Source: Theristus sp. LFF4_11
Taxonomy: Eukaryota > Nematoda > Chromadorea > Monhysterida > Xyalidae
Assembly: GCA_030248135.1 (NCBI GenBank)
Contig: JASANC010001276.1
Span: 62,001 to 126,000 of the forward strand
Length of the DNA stretch: 64,000 nucleotides
Direction: 5' to 3'
Shown here: positions 12,413 through 23,400 of the stretch, in pieces
How the letters are laid out: the number at the start of each line of letters is the position of its first letter
Position numbering within the stretch: the stretch's first letter is position 1
Made by a program: the position numbers and the translations under genes
Notes under the pieces: model-generated
Seen by the model: only the letters and a program-made list of their open reading frames with translations
The model's database searches: none
What the model was told of the DNA's origin: nothing

Positions 12413-12703
12413 CAACAAGTAAGATGTCAGCACAATTGCGTTTTGAACGAGTTTTTATTGGGGCCGGAGCATGTGCAGGCGCGCTAGTGGATCATGAGCA
12501 TGAGCATGCCGATGCCACGTGCGCGTGCGTTTTAAAAAAGAAGCGCCAGGCATCAAATGTGGTTCTTCGAACTCCCTGGTTGTTTTTTAATTAAAAAAAA
12601 CAAAAATTACGATTTTTGTTTTTTTGAACAACCTGCCTGTTTTTTACAGGAGTCATTCGGGAGACGCTTTACCGTTTTTGCTTGAATTCCCTGTACATTT
12701 CGC

Positions 12704-13120
12704 CATAGTTGTTCCAGAGCCGAGGGGTTGGGGGGGGGCCGATATAGATAGCTGGAGCAAATTTTCTAGATAGATAGATAGCAAAATTTTGAAATTTGAT
12801 AGATAGATAGCTAAAACGCTAAAAAGCTATAAAAACAGCAAAATAATGCTAAAAATACACTAAAAATCAAGTATAAACGCGTATTTTACCTAAAATTAGC
12901 AAAATTTTCAAGAATTACGAGCAAAAATGGTCAATTTTGGTCAAAAATTGACTCATTTTATGTCTTCGAAGACAAAAATTTTCAGATAGATAGCTGGCTG
13001 AGAAATTTTTTCAGATAGATAATAGCTGAGCCGAAAAAACCTGTCTGATAGAGATAGATTCGAAAAATTTTTGGGGGGGGCCGGCCCCCCCCCCCAGGCC
13101 CCCCCCCTAGAACAACTATG
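12704..13120. mobile_element. hAT-like MITE with GATA repeats (copy A)
   Basis: A 417-bp element with terminal inverted repeats CATAGTTGTTCCAG and CTAGAACAACTATG. It is flanked by a perfect 8-bp target duplication, CATTTCGC (12696-12703 and 13121-13128), the hAT hallmark. Inside are poly-G and poly-C blocks at the two ends and short GATA microsatellites. There is no transposase. Copies B (41022-41479) and C (40650-40982) lie elsewhere in the window. Confidence 0.88.
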
Positions 13121-13182
13121 CATTTCGCTGCTAATTTTAGGCAAAATACGCATTTTGAGCTGATTTAAAATGCTAAAAAGCT

Positions 13183-13242
13183 GTGTCTTAGTGTGTGACT
13201 GTCTTAGTGTGTGACTGTTGTGTCTTAGTGTGTGACTGTTTT
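13183..13242. repeat. Short tandem repeat
   Basis: Three copies of GTCTTAGTGTGTGACTG with a small spacer difference between the units. Confidence 0.8.
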
Positions 13243-14429
13243 AAGAGTCCTTTGTGTGTTTGCGATATGTCTGTTTCTGCGTCTCTTAAAAAAAAGAGAA
13301 AAAAGAAAGAAAAAAGATGTGCAAAAAAACAAAATAAAACAAAATAAAATGATGAATGAAGAGACAGCTCATAGACTTGTTTCTTTGGTTTTTTGGTTTT
13401 TTCATCATAGTGTTGAGCCGTCACAGGCGTCGTTGCTGTTCTTTATCTTGTGTTTAAGAAAGCCACTCATTGAAGTTTTTTTTGTTTATTGATTGTTTCG
13501 GGTTCTTCAGTTTTCGGTTCTCGTTTTGTGTGTGAATTGAGTTTTTTTTGGATAGAGTTTGTGCCTCCAAATGTTTTTCAACTTCAGCTTGTTTTAGGGT
13601 AAATACATGGGCAATTCTTGCCCACATCCGACACCCGATACAAAACAATGATATAATAGTTGTTTGTTTCATTCATTTTTTTTTGATAATTTTGACATTA
13701 TGTTAATTGTTTATCATTGTGTTTTTGTTAAAGGTGTTGCGCGTTAAATAAAATCTTGAAATCTTGAAATCTTGAAATCTAATTTTGAGCATTTTAAGCA
13801 TACTTTTAACTGTTTTTATCCTTATTTTAGCGTTTTCACACGATCACCGTCCACCGGTGCAAAGGGCCAAAAAGACGCTGATGCGCAATGTCACAAAAAG
13901 ATAAAACAAAGGTTTGGTTTTGATCTTATGGTGATATTTTGTCTAGCAGTCAGTGTTATGATCTTGACTTTTTTTGTTCTGTTCTGTTTGCCACCAGTGG
14001 TCAGGTCTATAAAAGGTGAATGGTGTTTTTAAAGTGAAGAGTTCAACACTGCTGTTCAAAATTTTACTGTTCAGTTTTCTCCTTTATTGAACACTATTCA
14101 ACTATTCTGTTCAAAAATTCACTGTTCACTTTCAACTGTTCACTTTTTTTATAGAACCACAGGGTGTTCAAAACTTAGATCTTGACAAATTACCGTTGAA
14201 CACTTAAATAGAAAGCAAAGTTTATCTTTGACCGAAGCTTCACATTTATTAGATTATTTCAAACTTCACGGCAGCAGGCGCAAACCAAAATCAACTGGAT
14301 TTTCATGCACACCTACTGTCTGTCTGTCCACCGTTTCTCAGCTACCTATTGGTATCTCCGTATCTGCTCAATGTGCTCCGGCTTTCCATGTCGGCTCGCC
14401 AACCTCCAAGCTTGCAAACAACGTATGTT

Positions 14430-17400
14430 ATGCCCATACCACAGGACATTCGTGCGTTCTTCGGCGGCGGCGGCGGCGCAAAAAAAGCCGCCACCAAGAC
14501 GAACGCGGCCACTCCGGAGCCGAAACCGACCGTGAAAACGCGACGATGCGCCTCGCCTGCGGCTAAAAACGCCGAAAACTCCAAGTTCGCTGCGCAGCCA
14601 CGAAACTCTCGCCAACCGGTGTTATCGGACGACGACGATGACGACGATTTGGAGGACCCGCTGCCGAAAAGCGTGAAACGCCATCTGGCGAACGGCTGCG
14701 CAACAAATGCAAACGATCGTAAGCCGACCGTCACTGAGATTGACCAGTCGAACAAGTTGAAGAAACCAATCCAGCGGCGACGGGTGCAAGTGGAGTCTGG
14801 TGATTTTAACACAATAGTATTTTTACTGAATTCTTTATGAGTTTGTTCGTGTGGTTGGACAACGAAGAGCAGTCGACCAAAAAAAATGCACCTTTTTTCA
14901 CACGGGGTTGTCATTCATTCAAGTGTGTCGGTCGCAAACGCACTGGCTCACATGCACACGGCACACCCGACACACACTTGTAATATTACTCAATGCGTGC
15001 GGTACCATGCAAAACTTGGATTCGCTGAAACTGTGCTTTGGTTCATGGACTGTCTTCCAACTCTTTGAAGGCAAACAAATCATGTCTTGAACTCCTGATA
15101 GCAGTGAATGAGTGCAAAATGGCGCAGAGACTTTATATTTTTTTGTTCAGATTCCGATTCAGACGATTCAGTGCATCCATCGGATTCGGCCTCCATGCAA
15201 GAACCAAACGTGGAAACGGCGGATCCTGCCGCGACCACCACTGCTCGTCGGCGAAGTCCACGAAAACACGACACCGACAAAATGGTGCGTAAAGCGGTTT
15301 GTCAGTCATGTACATGCGTTTTATTGTCTGTCAACATATTTTGTCGGTTTGTGTACTGAATTCACATCACGCGTGCGATAGTGCACTGTCTCAGACGGTT
15401 TGATGCAGCATATTAGTGTGACGGAGTTTCTCGGCGACAAACGAATTGTTTTTAACTATCGATACATGTGAGTTTGTGTCTATTTCAGCCTCCAGTCAAC
15501 CCAGTTCAACCGAAAACTCAACCGCTGCAACATTCCACCTATTTTGCAGCCACCAGTTCGTTATATGCACCTTTTTTTTCTTTTCAGTGATGACAGTGTG
15601 ATTGTGGATAATTTAAAAAAATGTCCTTAATTCTTTCTGTCTTTCCAGCATCCAAGGAATCGAATCGAAAACGGACCGCTGAAAAAGAGAAGGTGAAAAT
15701 TGCCATTAATCCGGTTGACTTTTTTGCGCAGCAAACCGCCACATGTTCGAACGGTACAAATTCAGTGCCGCCTGTGAAACGCCCGAAGATGATGACAACT
15801 GCAAGTGAGCAATTTGGTTTTCTGTGATCAAGCAGGGAAGATTAATTATGAGCGAAACCTTCGTGCTTTTCTGTCTTGTCTTTGGCCATTAAACTTTTAC
15901 TCCCGCTTCCCCATGGTTCTCATGAGTCGACCACTGAATGCGGTTTTGTATTACGGTATCTTTTTCTTCTTTAAGACCTGCGTCTCAATGCGGTTGTGTG
16001 TGGACGTAAAAGGAAACTAGTTTCAATCTGTATATGGTAATTCAGAATAGCCGAAGTGACCCGGCCTTATTTAGGGGACTCGGATCCCTTTGCCAATTTT
16101 GAATTCCCGCGTCGTGCTGTGCATGAGACTGCCTGCCTGCCCATCTATGCCCGCATTGAGACGCGGGACCAAAATAAACGATATTATGTAGTTTGTAGGT
16201 GTCAGTTGATTCACTGAATTTGAATTCGATGCGTTCATAAGCTGCTGGTGCTTCATTCAGCCTAGAGTGTCACAGCAACCAAATACAACTTCGTGCAAGT
16301 GTTGCGAAGTTCAGATTCGTTTACAAGTGGCAATTTAAGCGGGCGCAGTTTCAAATGGGCACCACAAACCCACTTCCGTTCCCAGCTTTGCCAGTTATTG
16401 TTCCATTCAGTTGATGTGCGTGCTTCGTCAAAATAAACAATTTATCTATTCTCAGCTATCAATAGGGGAAGGGGACATGTCATCAAATAGAAAACAAAAT
16501 CTCTGTTTCAGCAAAAACCACCAAGATCAAGCCGACAATGCCGACAACTCGAACGAGGACTCCGCCGAAAGAAAGCGCCGTCGTCGCGTCGTCGCCGATC
16601 AACTCGGAGTCAAGTCCACGGTCAACTCGACAAAGTCCACGTCACAAACTGACGCCAGACAAAACAGCGACGACTAAACCTAAAGCCGGCGAGAAACAGC
16701 ATCAGAAAACTAAAAACAGCGATGGGGAATGGGTGGAAATACTGCAGAGGACACCGGAGAAATTGAAGCGATCGGCAGACGGACACGGCCGCTCAAGTCG
16801 GACGCGAACATCATCGCCGTCGAAAGCAAACACGCTGAAATTCACGCCTGAACGTTTGTGGCTGGCTGCTTCTGTGCCTTTCTTTTTCGCTTCTCAGTTT
16901 GGTTACGTTACGTTAGTATCGCAGTGTATTGTCAATTTTCTGTTGGTTCTGTGACTCGATGCGTTTGGAAGGAAACTGGTTTGTGCGGCGATTCAAAATC
17001 GCTTTAAGTGACCCGGCGCAATTTGGTGGACTCGGATCACTTCACCAATTTTGAATTACCGCATCATGCTAGCATGGAGAAACGGTTTACCTATCAATCC
17101 GCGCATTGAGTCTCGGAAATGAAATAAAAAATAATTCTCTTGAGCGCTATTCATGGCGCATGAAGCGTCCGCCAGCGTCGCTTCACGGGGAGGGCGCTTT
17201 GCTTTGCATTCATGAAACAGCGTAGCTTTGCTACACCGCGCTTCAAGTGATTTAGCACGCGCGCTGAGGCGCAGGAGGGCAGCTTCAGCAGGAAGCGCAC
17301 GTTTTTAGGCCAGGAATTACATGCTGCAGCGGCTGACGCCGCTTCACTTCATCATTCATGCTGAAGCTGACGACCACGCTTCAGCGCGCGCTTGCATGAA

Positions 17401-20400
17401 TGGGCCTTTACTTTGTTTGGAAAATTGGAACTTCTGAAGACAAAAGATCAAGACCGTGTTTGTGTCGCCTGGGATAAATCGTGCGGTGTCGCAAGTGGAA
17501 TGCGTAGTAGAGCAGTAGTAGCAGTACTTTGTGCACGAACAAAACGAATTCAAGAATTTCCGATCTTCAGGACTTCCGATCGAGCACAAATCTCCGATCG
17601 CGAATTCCAAACGGGAGCAACATCGCGAACCAGAGAAACCAGTCGACGACGAAGTGGTGCCCGAAACGCCGCCGCCGCAGTCGCGTCAATCCACCGGCGG
17701 CGCAGCGTACTACGCGTATATGCATCGCGAGGGACCACGGGCAATCGGCAGCAAGCACATTCCAAAGGTTGCGCTGCGTGACGTTTTTGCAGTTTTTTTA
17801 GCGGTTCGCCTTTAAGTTAAGCACCATAGCCAAGCATTTGTTGGACGGTGCAACTCGGGTCTTGTCGTACTTACGAGCCTGGGGCCCGCGGTGTGCACTT
17901 ACCAGGCGAGACCGCAAGAAACAGTGCTTGCACAAGTTGTAATAGGTCTGGATGGCGTTGGGGGATTCGCATTTCTATTTTCTATGTTTGTTTGCGCAGT
18001 GGTCGCGTCTCAAATCAGCAGGTAGATTGAATCCTTCCTGCAACTTTCACCTCTTTGAAGTTTGTCATGATGCAATATGAATCGCCATCATTTCAATCCA
18101 GTTTTTCTTTTCAGGGCACCGACACGTGTCTCGTCGGCTTTACGTTCGTGCTGAGCGGTGTGCTCGAATCGATTGAACGCGACGACTGCAAGGCGTTGAT
18201 TGAAAAGTACGGCGGAAAAGTGACCACGGGCGTCTCGAAGCGCACCTCGTACTTGGTGGCCGGCAGGGACGCGGGCGAGAGCAAATTGGCAAAGGTGGCT
18301 TTCTTTCTGACAGCGATGATTTGTGATTCACGTGCAGCCTGGTTGACGATGACGCACACTGCGAACAAGAAGCTCACTAAGGGTGTTTGTTGAGCAACTC
18401 GCGTCCCCGGATCAAATCCGGGTCACTCGAAGAGTCAGCGAGGCAGCAACGAACGTGGTTGGTGGGCGTGGGCTACGGCCCGCCAATCAGCGCGTCCAAG
18501 CGAGACTTTTGCGTTGTGGAAATGTTCAGTAGGAAAAATAGCGCTAGTGTGCAGCACTTTGCTTCAGTGGTGGCAATTAATAAGGATAATACTAAAACGC
18601 TGATTAGATCTGCCAAAATTGAGTGTCCAATGCGCCTCTGGCGTAAAAGTTGTGTGGGGTCTGTTTGCTTTTTCTCAGCATAGAGAAAGGGTTTTTATTA
18701 GGATGAACGCTGATTAGGATGATTAGGATAATTACGACAGGAATAAGAATAAACTGCCCCTGATCACAGATCACCACATCTTATATAGCTAATATAATAA
18801 CATGTAATTACACAATACACGTTGCTCCCAACTTCTCCCCAACAATTGAAAATGATTTATCACATTATTTGATTGCTGATTAAAATTGAATTGCTGATTA
18901 GTCGATGCTTGTCTCATCGCGCAGGCCGTAGTCGTGCTCGCTCCTCTGATCGTTGCCCACGTCGTTTGTCGCTGTTCGAGGATACGTCGCTGTTTTGCTT
19001 CGACCGTAGATTCTCGCCATCCACTGTTTTTCTGCTTCCGACATTCTAAACTGCGGATGCCAATTTCGGAATCTTGCGAATTTTGGTGAATAGTTTTGCT
19101 GTCGCGTGTCGTGTCGAATGCGAGAACATCGACCGGTGTACTGCGTGTTTTGCTGTTGCTGATTATTGATTTGTGGATTGATTTGATTGTTGGCGAACTG
19201 GTAGTTCTCAATCTGATTGTAATGTTGCTGATTATGACCAAACTGGTCGCTGAATTGCGGTTTGTAGTTGAAGTTTGTTTCGTGGTTTTCACGGCTCGTG
19301 TTTTGGTAATTCGGCTTGCTGCCGTTGTCTTTGTTTTTCTGCCGATCGTCGTCACGGCTGTTCTTTTTCTTTTTGAAGTTTTCGCAGTCTTCGATTCCCT
19401 GGACTTTATCCACAATTTCTCGGAAATTGAGACCCTTGAACTTCTGGTCCTCGGCTTTGCTCGACAACAACGGATTAAGCAATCCTTGCACAAACTTGTT
19501 GATCAACGTCGTTTCGACAAATGGTATATAGTTGCCATCCGAACCGCGATAATTATGCCCAGTGGCAAGAAGCAAGTTCTCCAGACGTAGTCCGAAGGCG
19601 CGCACAGATTCTCCTTCCTGTCGCGTTGCTGTATCGAGTTCGTAGACGGATGTAATTGCCTCATTTCTTGGTCCGTAGATGGACTCAAGGTACTTGATGG
19701 ACTCCTCCGAATTTTCACGCACTCCTTGTGGCTGTTGATCGAAAGCAAACAATGCGTCGTCGGAAAGACACATACGAATGTGCTCGACCGCGATTTTTGG
19801 CGGTGGGTGCCATAGCTCCAGTCTGGTCTGCAGACTGCTGAGCCAAGTGCGGAATTTGTGATTTTTGGCTGGGTCGAATTTTTGCCATTTTTCTGACAAC
19901 AACATCATGTATGCTCTGTCATTGTCAGTAGTACCGTTGGCTACATTCTGTTTACAGCAGTGGTCATGATCAGCAGTCACCTTCTGCTGATTCTGCAGTT
20001 CGAGCATCTGACTGAACATGGTCATCATGAAGTCATTTTGCTTTTGCAGTTGTTCGTACTGTTTCTGCATCTGCTGTTGTTGTTGCATGACCAATTGAAT
20101 CAATTGCTCTGAAACTCCCGTCTCCGTTTTCACTTTATCGTGCCTGGGACTTAACCCACTGGCCTTCATTTTATCGTGCCTGGGACTTAACCCAGTGGCC
20201 TCGTCATTTGCCTTGGGAATTAACCCAGTAGGCTCACCAATCAGATTTTTGGTCCTGGGAATCAACCCAGTGGACTCGTTTGCCTTGGGAATGAACCCAG
20301 TAGGCTCGACTCTGGGACTGAACCCACTGAGTCCTTCTGTTCTGGGACTGAACCCATTGAACTGGTGTACTCTGGGACTGAACCCACTGAGCTTTTCACC

Positions 20401-23400
20401 ACCATTACTCCTTTTTACCTTCTTCTTTTTCACCTTCTTTTTCAGTCGTTTGGTGGTAGCAGGTTTGACTGAAGTACTCTGATTGCTGGTACCTGGTTTC
20501 ACCTGTGCCGCATGCAGGGCGTTGCTTGCGTGCGGTTCGTCATCATCGTTAACCGACGATTGAGCCGTCTTGCTTTGGTCTCCGGCAGTGCGCACTGACT
20601 CTAGTGAGTCAGACGCATCCTCGTACTCATCATCACTGTCATCGTCGTCTTTTGAGTCATGACGCTGCACGTTCTCGTTACTCGACACTTTTTGTGTGGA
20701 ATTGTCCTGAGTTACTGTGCTCCAGTTAACGTACGCTTTGTATTTGAACATGTCAAGAACAAACAATCGCGCTTTGTCAGCCAGATCCTCAATGGATAGA
20801 GTCTGAGACGGACCAATATCACGTTTCAATTTGTACAGCAGTGTGCGACTTATCTCTTTTCGATCTCGAAGCGTTCTGCAGATCGAGTTGAGCGCTGAAC
20901 GATCGCTGAACTCCTGGCAATAGTCGATCATCTGCAGTAGATCTTCGCGTGACTTCTTCACGGTGTGGTCGTCTGTTATCAGTGAGTCAGGACTGGAATC
21001 TCTGCTGCTCAGCGAACTGCTGCTGGCGTTTCGCCTTGCCATTTCCTTCCTCCGATGATTTTTTTTTGTGGCTACTGATTTACTTCTGTTTATTTTTATT
21101 ATGAACTGTTGAGGATTGATGATGACTGGTAGGAACCAAACGTTGGGCGCCAGAAAGGGTTTTTATTAGGATGAACGCTGATTAGGATGATTAGGATAAT
21201 TACGACAGGAATAAGAATAAACTGCCCCTGATCACAGATCACCACATCTTATATAGCTAATATAATAACATGTAATTACACAATACACGTTGCTCCCAAC
21301 TATAGGCTTGCTTGCCTCGAAGTTCAGCAGTTAAGGTTTGTTCATCAAAAAAACTGAAACGTGCTTGCAACTGAAACTGCTCTAAGTTGTTCCATTCTCT
21401 GCTCTTTTCTCGTCCTTTCTTTCGTCGATGATGCATTTTATTCAAAACAATCAAAATCAAACTACGAAACAAAAGCTTGAGTATCATAGTCGTCGTGTGG
21501 AGTGCATGTAACACCGGTTACCGTAATACAAACCGTAATACCGTTTATGGTGACTGCGTGTCACATTGCATGTCAAATCATGAGAAAATCATTACCAATA
21601 ACGAAACGTTGAACACTTTGAACAGAAATACAACGACACGAGGGCAACATGATGCAGAAATCTGGCCAGGTTTTCAGCACTGATTCGGTCGCACACATCG
21701 ACCGTCGGCATTGCGCAAGTAGCCGCTAGCGCAGATGCACTGATCGATGCAGTACGGTCTGTACCACGAGTATCGGCAGTAGTAGGGCACATTGACGCCC
21801 GGTATCGGCGTTGGCGCCGCGCACGACGGCAGACATTCCGTTTTCGGGCAGGCGTGAACGACCTCGGTCTTCGGATGGCAGTTCAGCGCTGAACGGCATT
21901 AAAAATAACCAGTTATTGCTTATTGTCAGGGTTGCTTTGCAAAGCACGAAAAAGTTCTCGTTTCCATCGACTTTGCGGAAGCGCGCCAGAAACCGCCAAA
22001 CCTGTGCGGAACCATGTATTTGGCGGTGAATTGGTATCTGTGGATATCTGGCGGGGAGGAATGGAATATGACATAATGGCTAATGTAGAATGTGATTGGA
22101 AAATTTCCACAATTACGTACGGCAAACGTCGGGCAAGAAGCTGTAATCAAGATGGGTGAAGTTGTATCGTGTGCGGTAGTACGAAATATCGTACATGCGC
22201 CGGCAAAATGCGGTCACTTCGCGCAACTTCAGGCAGGCCGCATCGCGCAACGCGACGCCAGTGTTGCGACAGGCCAGCTTGACGCACGCGTCGTAATGAT
22301 AGTTGAAATGGTGGCTCCATCTGGAATTCAAGGACACGCAGTTTCGCAACGGGGTCGGAAACTGTAAATGCTCATGTTCGGCAACAAAGCACTTCTCGCA
22401 TGCGGCTGCTCGCTCACATTCTCGCGCAGTCAGCCAGTCCAGGCGACTTCAAGTAGTCGCAGATCTTCTCGGCTTGCTTGATTTGACCGGGAGGACAGTG
22501 GCCGTGGTCGCTGTTCCCTCTGCCGCAGTGTTTCACGCCGAAACTGAAATCCGTAATTGTGTTTGGCTACTTCAATGAACTGAACTAAGACAGGATTGTT
22601 TGCTCCCATCAGACTAAATTCGCTAACGGTCCGTTGCCGTTGCCGCGCCGTGTCCAGCCCAGGAAAAATTGCTGGATGCTGGTTGCTTGCGAGCCATCCG
22701 GCAATCGAAAGTCGTTGTTTGGATTGCCGTCAAGGAAACCGCAGATGCCGCAGGAGTTCTGATAGAGTGCTTGCTGCAGCGCCGAAGACGGATAGAAATA
22801 CCAGCAGCCTGCAATGCGAGTTTCATGGTGGTGGCAATTCAATTTGTTTGTTTGCTCACCTATAAATATAAACATCAACAGGACATACCGCTAAGTACGA
22901 AACGAGATCCATCGCAAAACCGGATCACTTTGTATGCAGTTGAAGCACCGGCCGGATTACTATTGCCGGAAAGAACGAACAGTGGGCTCGCGGCATTTGG
23001 GTAATAGTATGGAAACGAAACTGCGTTGCCGTTTACCTAAATGTAAGCCTAATTCAACGCATTTTTCTCTTGTCTCTCGGTATCCCGAGTTGCAGTTCGC
23101 AGCTCCGTTATAACTTACCAGTGCGCAGTGACGGAAAAACTGAACTGAGGATAAACTATTAACCGACATGAAATGACATTCAACCAACCAGTACTTGATC
23201 GAACCCAAATCGAATCGTTTGACCACCAATGGTAACGATGAAGTTTCGGATGACAGACTGCAAGGAAAAAGAAATCAGAGTTGGCTTGCTTTACTTGATT
23301 TCTGATTCACAGATCAGACAGGCTTTGTCAAAAAAATGTACCTGCGTGCTTCCCCAGCCGAACAACTCTGCATACGACGTCCACGATTCAATTCGTATGC

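Larger units (their letters stand above)
11396..14429. other. Divergent intergenic region POLD3 / RFC1, repeat-rich
   Basis: No convincing gene. It holds a dispersed repeat at 11797-12200, telomere-like blocks at 12096-12133 and 12348-12412, a hAT MITE at 12704-13120, a tandem repeat at 13183-13242 and a short triplication of CTTGAAAT at 13754-13780. The outer parts next to each gene (about 11400-11790 and 13800-14429) must contain the two promoters, but no defined core element was identified. Confidence 0.6.
18684..21301 (-). mobile_element. Gag-only LTR retrotransposon
   Basis: Two LTRs of 150 bp, identical by eye (18684-18833 and 21152-21301), flanked by the 4-bp target duplication ATAG (18680-18683 and 21302-21305). 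The element reads on the minus strand. A primer-binding-site-like GGCGCCCAACG directly follows the 5' LTR (21134-21151), and a purine-rich GTTGGGGAGA precedes the 3' LTR (18834-18843). The LTR contains a TATATAAG box. The only large frame is gag; no protease, reverse transcriptase, RNase H or integrase is present, so movement would need enzymes supplied in trans. Identical LTRs imply a young insertion. LTR ends are AG...CT rather than TG...CA. Confidence 0.92.
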
